DNA of 64,000 nt. Source: Coenobita brevimanus. Taxonomy: Eukaryota > Arthropoda > Malacostraca > Decapoda > Coenobitidae. Where the stretch lies: assembly GCA_032717465.1 (NCBI GenBank), contig CM064632.1:22162829-22226828 (forward strand), given 5' to 3'. Shown one piece after another: positions 43,760 to 56,015 of this stretch. Below the pieces are notes generated by a model. It saw nothing but the letters and a program-made list of their open reading frames with translations, ran no database searches and had not been told where the DNA came from. Numbering within the stretch: the stretch's first letter is position 1; every line of letters begins with the position of its first letter. Made by a program: the position numbers and the translations under genes.

Positions 43760-44430
43760 TAAGACACGTACAAGGTAGATACGGTGGTATACAGTGCTCG
43801 CAGAAAATATTTTGTTCCCGTCTGCGCATTCTGCAGCATTGCATGAATTTTAAAGATCCACCGTAAACGTTTTTACTTCTGCTTTCGCCTCTTGTTTCTG
43901 TTAGTATCGTGTCAAGGAGGAACTTTTCACCAGGTATTACGTACTTTGAAGGAAGAAAACTGTCCCTTATTATATACCTGACATGTTAGGTCAAAGATAT
44001 TATTTGTAAGCATTTTACACTCGACACAATGTGTATCACAAAACTGAGCGTCATTCAGCATAACACAACAACGGAAGCATGAGAGAATTGCCCTTCGAAT
44101 GTGGAGGCATAATCAGTCACGGTGATTTAAGTAACAGCATAATAAATCATGCTTTGGGTTGTACGCGGCTAAAGTTTGGTTCCATATACTGTTAGGAAAT
44201 TGTTTAGTCATTCGTGTCTTGCTATGAAAGTGCCGTGGTTTGACGAAGTGGAAGATTTATTGCCATATCTTTAGGGTTTTATTGGTGAGATAAAATCAGT
44301 TTCAGCCTGGGTTTACAACTATGGGTACAGTTCTGTGAAGCGATTCATCCAGTAGCCAGATAGATCAACCGTACTGAGATATAATTATAGTGCTCATTTA
44401 GAAATCAGTCGTACCCAACTGATCGGATGC
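43760..44430. other. Unassigned noncoding DNA
   Basis: No gene, repeat or element end recognised. Confidence 0.3.
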
Positions 44431-44431
44431 A

Positions 44432-44433
<2 letters not shown>

Positions 44434-44493
<60 letters not shown>
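44434..44493 (+). repeat. (GT)n microsatellite
   Basis: Uninterrupted GT run. Confidence 0.95.
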
Positions 44494-44495
<2 letters not shown>

Positions 44496-44692
44496 GTTCT
44501 GTATCTGCTAGAAAATATTTGGGAAAATGTGCAGTCAATGACAGAAATACTGTCGCTGTGCTAATTTGTAAGGTAAAGGAAGCAAACATATGAAACGTTT
44601 TACCTGACAGGCGGTTTCCCTGCTGGAAGCATGACCTGCGCTGCGACGACGAAGACCAAAGTGGCCAAAACACTGTCTCGGAGGACATCAAC

Positions 44693-44708
44693 CTCTCTCT
44701 CTCTCTCT

Positions 44709-44750
<42 letters not shown>

Positions 44751-44802
44751 CACACATACACACACACACACCCACACCCACACCCACACACACACACACA
44801 GG
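44693..44802 (+). repeat. (CT)n and (CA)n microsatellites
   Basis: CT to 44747, then ACAC/CCACA repeats. Confidence 0.9.
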
Positions 44803-45220
44803 CTAATAAATCTGAAGCTGCACACCTTTCCACCCACAGTACACTCAACTAAGCCATCACAAGTGCCGGAACACTCCTCTATGATATCATTTTGGATCAA
44901 ACTCGAAATGCCTGTAATTAACCACAGTGTGTGTTTACAGTTTCGCTAAAACGTGCTGCATATCTGGGTTCGGAATTTCAGTGTACTGTAGCCTATACGT
45001 ATAAAATCGATGAGAATAGTATATTTGCTTTTTCGTGTCCTAAAAAGCTTCATTATGACATCCAAAAATTTCATTAGTATGCAACATCTGGTAACTCACA
45101 GCAAACATCTCAGGCTGTACAGGAGGGACCAAAGACTGAGCATTTAAGAGCAGATGACCAGCCTACTCCCCTTGGTGACATTACATAACTAAAAAAGTAA
45201 AAAAAAAAAAAAAAAAAAAA

Positions 45221-45293
45221 TCACCTAGTGGGGGTCGATCTTATACAAATTAGTCTTTGTCACTGGGGCGTTCTAACCACTACCAGGAACTTA
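45221..45293 (-). repeat. tRNA-like SINE head or tRNA pseudogene
   Basis: Minus strand: GGTAGTGGTTAGAACG (A box region), AGATCGACCCC (B box, 45231-45241), then T21 (plus-strand A run 45200-45220). Confidence 0.55.
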
Positions 45294-45595
45294 TGTAATT
45301 TTGAATATTATAATGACATCAGGTTAGAATGAAATGTTCCCATAATTAAGGCAAGTATTTGTTCATTTAATTAATCCAGACCAGAGCATTGCACTGTGAG
45401 AAATATTTTGATCAGACTTGTAATTCTAATATGATAATAATAACGATAAAAAATCCTGGTTCCCGAAAAGTACTCAGTTTGTGAGAAGCGTATGTGAGTA
45501 TTTCTTACTAACGTGGCAGCCATATCAGAGCTAAAATACGAGAGAGAGAGAGTATCGGTTGCAAGAATACCACGCAAAATGTCTCGGTGAAGGGC

Positions 45596-45632
45596 CTCCT
45601 CTAAGCTGAATTAAATCGTGTAGCAGCAACAA
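45596..45632 (-). repeat. TTAA-type MITE core
   Basis: Minus strand TTGCTGCTACACGATTTAAT then TCAGCTTAG. Confidence 0.4.
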
Positions 45633-45639
45633 GACAAAT

Positions 45640-46090
45640 TTTAAATAAAATAAAAATTCATATTGAAGATTAAAACCCAAAAGATGATGGTCATTTAATA
45701 TCGGGACGCATTATCTTACGTGGGAGATGCAAGGGAACCATTTAAAGCCGTCTAGAGAAGTCATTTAAATTGCATTCATAACCCGGAGATTTAAATTTTT
45801 CGTTTCAGTCTCCGTGGTTATGCGATTGTTTCAGTCACTTCCTCTTTTGCGATACCATTATCTTCCTTTTCTGAGAGAGAGAGAGAGAGAGAGAATATGT
45901 GTTGTGGCTTTATAGTACGGGGGTTGTTGTTTTTGTTTTTGCATCTACCGTAGTTATAACATTACTTTTATCCCTTCTCATGTCCAGAATGATCAACAAA
46001 GAATTTACATTTATACTTTATTTATTTATTTTTCTTCCTGTTTCGCCAGCCATTCATAATCGTTGCCATCATGCAGCGTTTGAACATCGT
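45640..46090. other. Unassigned AT-rich DNA with a short (GA)n at 45873-45895
   Basis: No gene recognised. Confidence 0.3.
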
Positions 46091-46094
46091 GTGT

Positions 46095-46414
46095 CTGGCA
46101 AGTGGCTCAATTGGTAGAGAGGTGGCCTGTAGTCCCAACGGACCCAGGTTCGAATCCCGGCTGGGGCAGGGAACAGTTTAAGGATTTGAATTTCTTAAAT
46201 CAGGCTTTACTGATCTACCAGAAGACCTGCCGACATGTCGTAAAAATACCCCCGCTAATACCAATACACCAGTCCTGTATGAAACAGCCCTAGCATGTAT
46301 TCAATATGGACGGTGGGTGTTAGCGCCGAAGTGGTGACATGTAGAGGTGAATGGTATGTAGGAGGACTGCTGGGCCTTGATAGCAGGTTGTGAAGCCTAT
46401 GCCCAGGGTCGGAC

Positions 46415-46446
<32 letters not shown>
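46095..46446 (+). mobile_element. tRNA-derived SINE, copy 2
   Basis: A box TGGCTCAATTGG (46103-46114), B box GGTTCGAATCC (46147-46157), body highly similar to copy 1 and an A26 tail (46420-46446). The head is closer to a tRNA than copy 1's and the tail is longer, suggesting a younger insertion. Confidence 0.9.
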
Positions 46447-46449
46447 GTG

Positions 46450-47380
46450 AAGTGGGAGGCACAAGGCCCGGGCGAGAAGGGTTGTGATTGGTGGACCCGA
46501 AGCAACTCGTGTCCTGTCACATCCCATTCCCCCCCCCCTATTTATCTCCCAGTTATTTCACATTTCATTGTTAGGTCACATGTTTTAGGCTCAGCGAATA
46601 AAATTCGTACATTTTGTGATATCGCATCTCTTCACATAGCCATGAGCCCATGACAGTCACGAATAATAAGTTTATAAAACATTTGAATTTCTGCATTCTT
46701 CCCGCCTCCCCTAATTGTAGGCGAAATCTGTCATATTGTATTGTTGCGAATTCATCCAATAATTGACGACTGTGGCAAATGCAGTGGCAATGTATATTCA
46801 GTGTTGTTACTGAATACGAAAAATCATGGTATAACCTTCATGGTCGAATATAATGAACATTTTAAAACTCATAATTTTGTTACCCGCGTCTCATCCCCGT
46901 CCTATTTTCACACATCACTGGCATATGTTCTACATCTCTGTGCTTGTATGTCGTGCATATGTGTCGTGTGTGTAATATTCATGTAGTTAGTGATACAATG
47001 AAACTTCGCATAGCGTCGAAAAAAAGGTGAATATCGTAATATTTAAACGCTCGTGTGATTACCCATGATGCCCTGCTGTCCCCTTTCCCCCTCCTCGGCG
47101 TCTTGACTCAAGATGAAACAGTGGGTGGTGTTGTTCTCGTGTGGTTCATCGTAAAATACCGCCTACTTAGCACAAAACTTCACCCTGTTACGTTCAGAAT
47201 GCTGTGGTTGACTTGTTGCAATGGCCTAGAGAAACACGAATAGCGTACGATATTAATGAAATGCGGAGGAGATTTCGAGGAAATTACCTGAGCAGGCGTT
47301 TAAATGACCCAACCATCAGCCGTCCTTAGGTGTGTATTGTGGACATTTAACATTCATTCTGGTAAGGTGATTTATAGTTG
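46450..47380. other. Unassigned noncoding DNA
   Basis: No gene or element end recognised. Confidence 0.3.
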
Positions 47381-47384
47381 TATG

Positions 47385-47520
47385 TTTGTTACTACCAGGC
47401 GATTTTATGTAGCTTATTGAGACCTTTTGTTGTGAATTAGAATACCATTTCGTCACGAGGTTAAAATCGTCTGGAGATCATTATTGGGATCAAATTGGTT
47501 AAGCAAATTATATTAACAGT
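47385..47520. repeat. TTAA-type MITE with inverted arms
   Basis: CTACCAGGCGATTTTATGTAG (47392-47412) faces GGTTAAAATCGTCTGGAG (47459-47476); GGTTAA near 47497. Confidence 0.45.
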
Positions 47521-47524
47521 ATTG

Positions 47525-48405
47525 AAAGCAAAAATTTTATTACCTGTACTGCATGCTAGAATGGTAGTGATATTGAAAAAAATATAATTATTTGTTTAAT
47601 GACATCTATATCTTGAATTTGGCTTTTTTTTGTTTATGGTGCCCTTTTTTTTTGGGGGGGGGGGGAATTTACGTGCCTGTAGCCTCTGCTTCCATCTTCG
47701 TTGCATTTTTAAAAAATCATTATACAGTTCATGATTAAAACCAAGGAGATAGTAAAGTGTGTGTTTTTCTCGTTTTACTTTCCTGAGTTTGGTCATTAGG
47801 ATGTAACATTAGCCTAACAGGTGTAAGACTGAGTGTATTCCATGTTGAGCATGCATTAAGGACAGTTAGGCACAGGACTGACATACTTGGTGACGTCTTG
47901 GGTTCTGGAATGGTTTTGTACTTTTTTTGGTTTGTTTTGCCAGACGTAGCAAGGATTTAGTGTATTCCTCCCTTGAATCGTTTCTTGACTGCATCGGGAT
48001 ATATGTATTTGATAAGTAGTGCTTGATTATTAATATGGCAGGTGTATATGAACGGTTAACGAGTATGCGTTGTTTTTAAATACGGTACGATCAGTTTTCC
48101 GCAATGGCTGTCAACATTTCCGGCAAGTAGGCCCTTTGTAGAGTTAATTACTAGAGCCGAGTGTTGTGGCCTGCATACAAAACTGTCACCGGAGTACAGA
48201 AGTAGAATTTCTAGTTGATTCACTTCCAGTGGCGTTCGCTCATTTTTGCAGCTAAAAAGCATCTCTGTGTGTAGCAAAAGATCTGTGCTTTGAAACTGGA
48301 AATATGTGCTACAAAGAAATATTATGTTATAAAGCTATTAATTTGTTACCTAATCTCTCATCCTGTGAGGGAGTTGTCTCTTCAGAAGTAGGCCCAAGCA
48401 GTTGT
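47525..48405. other. Unassigned noncoding DNA
   Basis: No gene or element recognised. Confidence 0.3.
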
Positions 48406-48413
48406 CCCCACTC

Positions 48414-48510
48414 GGTAACCCCTTCAGTCCGATGGCATATTAAATTTTGTTCTTGTTTCCTTACGGCGATTTAGTGTAGCTTCGGAGACTTTTCATACCA
48501 GAGGGGTTTG
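48414..48510. repeat. TTAA-type MITE
   Basis: TAACCCCTTCAGTCCGATGG, core ACGGCGATTTAGTGTAGC, right end ATACCAGAGGGGTTTGG: inverted ends around the core. Confidence 0.5.
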
Positions 48511-48779
48511 GTACGATTTTCATTAATCTAATTCCTACAAGATATATTTCTAGTTTAATGGTGTAGCGGCAGCACTATAATAGGAGCGTCTTCGTAGCAC
48601 GGTCATGAGTAATAAAAATAAAATTAAAATTAAGTAAATGAGATGATTCATGTGGATTTTTATATAAAGCAAAAATTTAAAACAATCTTTAGTCCAACGA
48701 AGTCAAGGGTGACCAGTTTAATATTACAGAGTGGCGTCATCTCAGTAATAAGTCCCAAATTTGCGCTTGAATTTTAACA

Positions 48780-50160
48780 ATTTATAATTCTTCTTCCCTC
48801 ATTCCTTCCTCTTCCCCGACTTGACTTCATTGCTCTTCCCTATATCATGCTTTTTCTTATTTACATGTTCCATCCTTCTTTCCTCTTGCACGTCTCTTTA
48901 AACTCTACTTTACTCCTCCTTTTCTTCTGTCTCTCTTCAGCAGCCTCCTTTTTTCTTACTTTCCATCATCTACCATCTCCATTCTTACATCTTGAAAGAT
49001 TCCTCCCCTCTCCTCCCCTTTGTCTTCTCTTTCTCCCTTTGGTTTATTCTCTTCACTCCTCCCTCCCTACCTCTCTCTAATTCCTCTCCTCCCTCCCTGC
49101 ATTCTCCTCCTCAACCCTTTTCTGTTTCATTTACTCATTCCTTTTCTCATCTTCTCTTCATTTTCCTTTCCTCTACTCATCCATTCCTTATACAACTTCT
49201 ATTCCCCCTTCTTCCCTCCCTCCCATCTCTCCACTGAGTTATCCATACCTTCTCTCGCCACTCCCTCTCCTGTCTGGTATACCCACTCTTCCCTTCACCT
49301 CTGCTTTAACTGCCTCTTTTATCATACTTGCTCTCAGACTCTTCTTTATGCACAGTTCTTTTATACCTTCCTCTTCCCCATTCAGCTCGCAACCCTCCTG
49401 TTCCTCTTTCCTTGCTTTCTTGGGTGGGTTTTCTTGGAGCTTTTTTTTTTTTTTTTTTTTCCTGTTCTGCTCTTTTGTTTTGGTTCATAGTAATTACATT
49501 GTGTTTTTTTTTTTTCCATTTTTCCACCATTTAACCATCGACTCTTCTGTTCCTTTGTCCTTGCATTCTTCAGTGGGATTTCCAGTACTGTACCTGTGCT
49601 TTTATGTTGGTGCTTTTGCTTTGGTTCCTGTCTGTACCTTTCTCTGTCTTTGTTTATTTCATTTTCCCTTCCATTTAAGTTAACCCTTTCTTTTTTCATT
49701 ATTATTTATTTACCGGTTTTTATGTTTCTTGTTTTGAGCTTTTGTTTTTATTCTTTATATTTCAATCTTCGTTCCTCATCCTCGCATGTGTGGGAGTTCT
49801 TAGATGGATATTTTTTCTTCATTTATTTTTGACTTTTGTTTTGACCCTATTTTATCTCTGTCTTCCTTTTCATGCTTTCTCAGGTGATATTATTGTAGCT
49901 GTTTTTCCTGTTTTGTTTAACTGTTTTGATTTCCTTTTATATCTCCCTGTGTTGTCGTTTATCATGCCTTCCTCTTCCCTTCCAGTTAACTCTCCACTCT
50001 TTTCTTTTCTCTTTTTTACTATATTCTTTTTCCTGTCATGTGTTAGGGTATATTTATTACCGTTCTCGGTCCTAGTATATTTTCCTGTTTCATTTTTTGG
50101 ACTATTTTCCCCGGGGTATAATTCGTTCCCCATATCGCTGTGTCTTCTGGAGGTTTGCAT
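48780..50160 (+). repeat. 1.4-kb pyrimidine-rich low-complexity tract
   Basis: Almost continuous C/T-rich sequence (TTCCTCTCC-type). Leu/Ser/Phe-rich frames here are compositional. Confidence 0.8.
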
Positions 50161-50209
50161 AGGCTTGGTGTTTCAGAGGAATAGGAAGATTGAAGATGGA
50201 ATGGAAGGA

Positions 50210-51190
50210 TAGAGAAGAAAATGGTTGTAAATGAGGTAAGGCGGCTTGGAGTGGCGGGAAGAAGAGAGTGGTGGTAGCCGTATTCTAGGTGGCAAAGGAG
50301 GCTTCCTAACAGCGGCTCGTTTGCAATTTATTCTTCACATTTCACCCCAGTATTCAATTGTGTTTATTAGAAATCATGAATATATTCGTAACAGCGGCTT
50401 GCTAGCGATTTATATTACACATTTCAGCTGAGTATTCCCTTGTATTTTATTTTTTGCAAATTATGTGGATATTAAGACTAGGCTACATAGTTTACATGTA
50501 TTAGCAAGTTGGCGTAATATGCAATACAGTTCGCTACGGATTGACTGATTACATTAACTCCCCTCCCACCAAAAGAGATCAAGGCAGCGTAACAACATGG
50601 TCATTATCGCCATACAAGTTAAAAGTAGGACAAGGATCAAATATATACATATCTGTACAGAATAATACATAAAAAGTTAGCTGATGTTAAAAATTATAGA
50701 AAAAAGTCAAGAACACCAAAAACCTGTGCATAAAACAACTACAGATAAAACTATGCATGAAAACTAAATCGCTACAGAAGACGTGCTTGAATCAGTGCAT
50801 AAAACAACTCTAATTAAAACTATGCACAAAACTACTCTAATTAAAACTGTGCGTAAAAACTAAATCGCTAAATACGCTAGGAACTCCGCTATGCCTCCTA
50901 GCAGGCAAGCGCTTGAAGGCATTTTAATCAAGGGCTTCCTGGAGTACTCTGGCATTACCGTAGCTGATTGGCAGGTATTAAGGTTGCATGCTTTAGCGAT
51001 TGAAATGTGGAATGTAAACTTTAATTTCTCTGCAGTTATTTCTAAAGCACGTGCCGAAGGTGGACGACTTTATCCTCACTATAAAGTTGCTAAATGCACT
51101 GTGTAATATGGGATGCAGGCTGAATATACGTAATAACCACAGGTGTTCCATTAATGATAGTCAGACATTAGGGATTTGCCTAACACTTTT
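50210..51190. other. Noncoding DNA with internal ~60-bp duplications
   Basis: AACAGCGGCT...TTTATT...CACATTTCA occurs at 50308 and 50391; GTGCATAAAACAACT...AACTATGCA occurs at 50736 and 50796. Confidence 0.4.
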
Positions 51191-51194
51191 TACA

Positions 51195-51300
51195 GGCATT
51201 TTTTTAATGGAGGGCACCTGGAATCTAGTGAATGGAATTATTTTTGCTTTTTGGTTTTCCTTACAGTTCAGCTTCTAAAAAAAAAAAAAAAAAATGTAAA
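51195..51300 (+). repeat. Repeat resembling 38628-38735
   Basis: TTTTTTTAATGGAGGGCACC and a following TTTTTGCTTTTTGG...CTTCT then A-run parallels TTTTTAATGAATGGAGGACACC at 38633. Confidence 0.4.
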
Positions 51301-51636
51301 GCTGAAGCATGCGGCTCTGAGTGTCATTTCGCATATTTCTGGAGATGTTCAGTTAGGATTGTTTTCGAAAATTTTTGCTTATCCTTTTGAGAGTGATGAG
51401 GCATTTATTTTTATTTATTTTTTATTTACTTATATTATTCTGAGAAGTTTCACCCAATTAAGAAAAGAGCTGTAGTAGTAAAGGTTGGTACTGAAGGATA
51501 AATGTAACTCACACAACCATTCACTTAAAAAAAAAAAAAAAAAAAAAAAGAGGACCAGAAAGAGAGGCTTACGTCAAAGGAGTCACAAGTTTAATGGTTC
51601 GTAAGCAATTGTTCGAAAAATTACTTCTGTTTCGTA

Positions 51637-51671
<35 letters not shown>

Positions 51672-51733
51672 GTTGTTGAATGTGAAAACTGGAGATGGCC
51701 AGTTTCATTGTCAAGATTAACGGCTTCTGTACA

Positions 51734-52009
<276 letters not shown>

Positions 52010-52029
52010 CCATTAGAGAGAGAGAGGGG

Positions 52030-52620
52030 GGTGTTGGGAGATGAAGAATTTATTGCCAAACATTTTGTTGTTAGCCATTTTTCGATACTGTTACGGCTCT
52101 CTCTCCCCCCCTCTCTCTCTTTCTGTTTTTACTTCTCTTCGTAATGTATCTCACATTATCATGTTTTCTACCATTGTTTTATTTCTCCATACATATTTTT
52201 CCTCATTTCGTCTTGTCCCATTTGGTATTTTTCTCCTATTTTCGTCATTTTTGTCTTTTCATCTTCAACTTTTTAGCCATAATTTTGCAATTGTCATTTT
52301 TCCCGCAAGTTTCTCGTTTCCCGTCACCCACTACTTTTTTTTCTCTTAGCTTGTGCTGCCTTTGTCCCTTTTGCGTCCACCTTTTTTTTTTTTTTTGTAT
52401 GAAGCTGTCATTTCCTGTGTCCTCGTTTTGCGATCCTTTTTTTATGTTCATGTTTTGTCCATTTCTCTTGCCCTGTTTTTATGTTCATTATCGTATTCTC
52501 CCTATTTCCATGCCCTCCTCCTCCTCCACCTCCTCCTCCTCCACCACCTTCTCCTCCTCGTCCTCCTCTCTGAACCATCCCCTATTTTATCTCTGAGGCA
52601 AAAAAAGCTCCCCCAAAGTT
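52030..52620 (+). repeat. Pyrimidine-rich low-complexity tract
   Basis: C/T-rich, ending in (CTC)n near 52510-52570. Confidence 0.75.
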
Positions 52621-52719
52621 ACAGCCTGAGTAAAAAAGGAAAAATAAAAATCCGCATTTTTAGTCCGCTTGTCTCAAAAGTTTGCTTGCTGGTCAAAGAA
52701 TTCTGGGACAGGGTTTCAT

Positions 52720-52995
52720 TTGAAGTTTACAGGCAAGTGAAGACAGTCAGGAGGAGAGTTTTTATACCGTTAGACAAGACGCATTTTGAGATGAGATTCT
52801 GGATGAGGAGACGGGATGGAGTGGAGATATGAATGAGGATGTTATGAGCTGGAGGGAGGCCAGCCTAGTGGAGATGTGAATGATGATACGAGTTGGAGAG
52901 ATGACAGCCCGATAGCGGAGGGTAGGGTGACATGGAGGCGATTTGTTTGTGGCCTTCTCCTCTGGGGTTAAGACATCTGGCTATGGATTGATAGA
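52720..52995 (+). mobile_element. LINE family B, short 3' fragment (plus strand)
   Basis: GAGATGAGATTCTGGATGAG near 52790 and ACATGGAGGCGATTTGTTTG near 52930 match the minus strand of 36230 and 36150. Frames are broken. The end GACATCTGGCTATGG matches the family's 3' end. Confidence 0.7.
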
Positions 52996-53222
52996 TACTG
53001 TAATATTTCTAAACATAAAGCATTTAATCTGTGCACTACGATAATGCAAGTACTGTGTGACGGTATTGATGTTACGAAAATACGACTTTCAATCAATATA
53101 CGAGATCCACCGCAATGCAAGGGCTGGTTTGTTTATGCAGAAGGGAGAGTGCATGGATTTCAAAAATATATAGTTTCACTGGGTTGAGATTGAGTACATC
53201 GACAGCCAGATAGTTTTCCATG

Positions 53223-53227
<5 letters not shown>

Positions 53228-53288
<61 letters not shown>

Positions 53289-53308
53289 GTGTGTGTGTGT
53301 GTGTGTGG
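53228..53308 (+). repeat. (CT)n(GT)n microsatellite
   Basis: CT to 53285, then GT to 53307. Confidence 0.95.
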
Positions 53309-53554
53309 GTTAAATTTTAGTTAGCATAGGAAGCTTCTTAACGCATTTTTATTTGCGATTTATTTTGTATAGTACGTCTTTCTATTCTCCTCTACGGTAT
53401 TGAGACAACAGATATTGACACTAGAAATATATAACATTGAAGAGGACGTCAGGGTTTAATATGTATAATAAATCGCCAAGAGAAAGGTACTACGAAGCCT
53501 ATAATGCCATCTGTAATACGGGCCTCCGAATGATGCCTTCTCCAGTTCAGTGAT

Positions 53555-54095
53555 TATGATGATGATGATGATGATGATGCGCCGAAAACCTCAAGACCTC
53601 CAGGCGTCCAGGTTATATGGTTAGCAGCAAAAATTACAAATAATAATAACAAAATAATAACAGTAGCTTCAATTATTATATACGGTATATTTTTCGATGA
53701 TAACACTGTATTAAGGGAGTGGATGGTGTGCACCCCCACTTACTACATATGTACACGGAAACTTTGACAGTTTTCCTTAGTCTTATGTGTTCCTTATCCC
53801 ATCTCTGAATTGTTCTCACCCAGAGTGATGATGATGATGATGATGATGTGTACCCTAAAGCAAAAAATTATAGATACAGTATGTACTAAGAATGATAATG
53901 CTTTCTCGTACCTCTGTGTTTTTATGTTTTTGGATCCTGACCACACCAGAGGATGGATGATGATGATAATGATAATGAAAAAGCGCATGGCATATACTCA
54001 GAGAATGATGATAATTTGGGGGCCTTTTTTCCTGTTGCTGGATCCTGCCCACCCCAGCAGATTGATGATGATGATGATGATGATGATATATGTAG
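53555..54095 (+). repeat. (ATG)n-linked repeated unit
   Basis: (GAT)n at 53560, 53826, 53957 and 54064. GGATCCTGACCACACCAG (53932) and GGATCCTGCCCACCCCAG (54040) precede the last two. Confidence 0.7.
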
Positions 54096-54214
54096 GAAAG
54101 AAAATAAGTCTGTAGTCAAAATGCAAGAATCTGAGTCATACCACTAGCAGAATGAACATAGTCCATATCGGGACAAAAAAATGCCGTCTTTTTACATTTT
54201 TTTCATTTTTTTCT

Positions 54215-54290
54215 GAGCTAGGTAAAATTGTCTGGTGGCAGCAAGAATTTAATGTAGTAAAGCCATCCTTGAACTGAAAGGGTTGAAATA
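54215..54290 (-). repeat. TTAA-type MITE
   Basis: Minus strand CAACCCTTTCAGTTCAAGG then GCTGCCACCAGACAATTTTA. Confidence 0.45.
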
Positions 54291-54459
54291 GAGGATTGGA
54301 GAGGAGAGGAGAAGGGAAAACTGTGACAAGGAAATTTATGGTTAAATTGCTCTTATGCCTAGGAAAAAACACATCATATATTTTTTTTCCAGCATAAAGC
54401 AATGTTTGTTGTGGCACTTAGTTTTTCCTCGGCTGCACCATTGCTAGGCTTGGTTTTTA

Positions 54460-54865
54460 GCCGTGTTTGTGTTTGTGTTTGCCCAGTGAGTTTTGTGTGC
54501 CCAAGTGTGTGTGTGTGTGTTATTGCCAGTGTATATTTGCATGTATCAGTATGTGTGTATGTGCTGTATGAGTGTGTATGTATATATGTGCTGTATGTAT
54601 GCATGTGTGTGTTGTATTAGTGTATGTATTTATTTCTGTATGTACACGTATGAGGTTGTTTGTAATTTTCTGTCTACAACTGTCTACATCAGTCTCTGTC
54701 TTTCGATCTGTCTGTCTGATATTTATTTATTTATTTGATGTTCATGTCTTTATATATATGTATCATGTGTGTGTGCTGTATGTATATAGTTATAATTTTC
54801 TGTGTGCATCTACTGTATATCTGTCTGTGTATATGTTTCTCTGTCTACGGTACCTATTTATCTGT
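54460..54865 (+). repeat. Degenerate TG/TATG-rich tract
   Basis: GTGTATGTGCTGTATG-type phrases; Cys/Val/Tyr-rich frames are compositional. Confidence 0.7.
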
Positions 54866-54899
54866 GTTAACTAGTTTCTTATTTGATGTTCGTCATTCC

Positions 54900-55580
54900 C
54901 ATCTTGGCTTCCATGGGATTCATTTTGGTAGGTAATTGTGAAGCTACGTGTGTAAGGTGTGTTTGTAAGGTGGAGTCAGGATTCCGTGGGCTTAAATGAC
55001 GAGTGAATGAGTGTGTGGCCCATTTCATTGGTTCTTCCAATATTAGCCATTTTTTTTCTTTCTTTCTGGTCCTTCCCTAGCCTCACCTACAGATAGAAAA
55101 AGAGGCGGGATGATGATGATGATGATATGGTGGTAATGGTGGTGGTGATGATCCTGGTGTTGATTATGATGATGAATTTTTATGCATTTATGAACTGGTA
55201 TTTTTTTTTAACATTTGATACATTTAACCATATAGGACTGTGTGTGTACGGTATGCGACGGCTAATTGTGATATTGATGAAGGTAAATTGATGAAGTGTA
55301 TTGTTAGCTTTAATTATCTTTAGTACGATGGCTCATTTATCAGAGTTTGCCTCCTTCAGTAACAAATTCGTGACGCTGCAGGCTTATGTGGTGTGATTTT
55401 CTTGAGTTGCAGTGTTGAGTATTAATATTTTCATTGCTTCCGCTCGCTCAGTACGACGACTTCCATTTGAGTTTGTTCTTGCTACCTTCACATGATTCTA
55501 TATCATAACACCCCTGCAGGAGGGACACTGAGATGATACTGTAGAGTAGGGTTGACTTGGTGGAACGAGACAAGGTAGAT
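54900..55580. other. Noncoding DNA with a short (GAT)n at 55108-55126
   Basis: No gene recognised. Confidence 0.3.
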
Positions 55581-55584
55581 TTAT

Positions 55585-55805
55585 ACCCTTTTCTTCTCTA
55601 ACATGACCTAAATTTTCAATCTCTCTACCTTGAACGGTGAGTTGTAACACTAAAAAAACACTAGAATATGATGTTAGTCAAGAAGTGCTGTGGAAAGGAT
55701 GTAGAGATGTTGTATTGTCTTTTTCTGCCACTGAACTGTACTGTGAAATAAGCTGCAAAATGGACGAAAATCTGTGCGAAGTTAAAGTAAAAACATCATG
55801 GTTTC
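55585..55805 (+). repeat. Three-copy dispersed repeat, copy 2
   Basis: TAGAATATGATGTTAGTCAA, AAGTGCTGTGG and GTGAAATAAGCTGCAAAA align with copies at 33572 and 59690. Confidence 0.65.
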
Positions 55806-56015
55806 GTGTGTTCTGGTCCTCCCGTCCTTACATCCTTTTAGTACAGTGACATCTTACTGTATTTCTTCCATGCAGCCTTCAGACGTTGCCATCTTGATTT
55901 GCCCCTACCATATATATTTTTTTTTTCTTATGCGAGGAAGAAGGAACCAAAGGCCATGAGCCCGCAGTAACAGTTCCCTCCAAGAGAAAAAACAAAATAC
56001 AATAGAGAGCCAAAT

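Noticed and set aside
44600..44900. Arg/Glu-rich minus-strand frames
   Set aside because: Translated (GA)n and (GT)n microsatellites.
49020..50212. Several hydrophobic Leu/Phe-rich open frames that resemble membrane proteins
   Set aside because: They come from a long pyrimidine-rich tract and are open in several frames at once.
50891..51106. 71-codon frame as a small host gene
   Set aside because: No domain, and no splice or promoter context I can support.
53810..54147. Met- and Asp-rich open frames
   Set aside because: Translated (ATG)n repeats in different phases.
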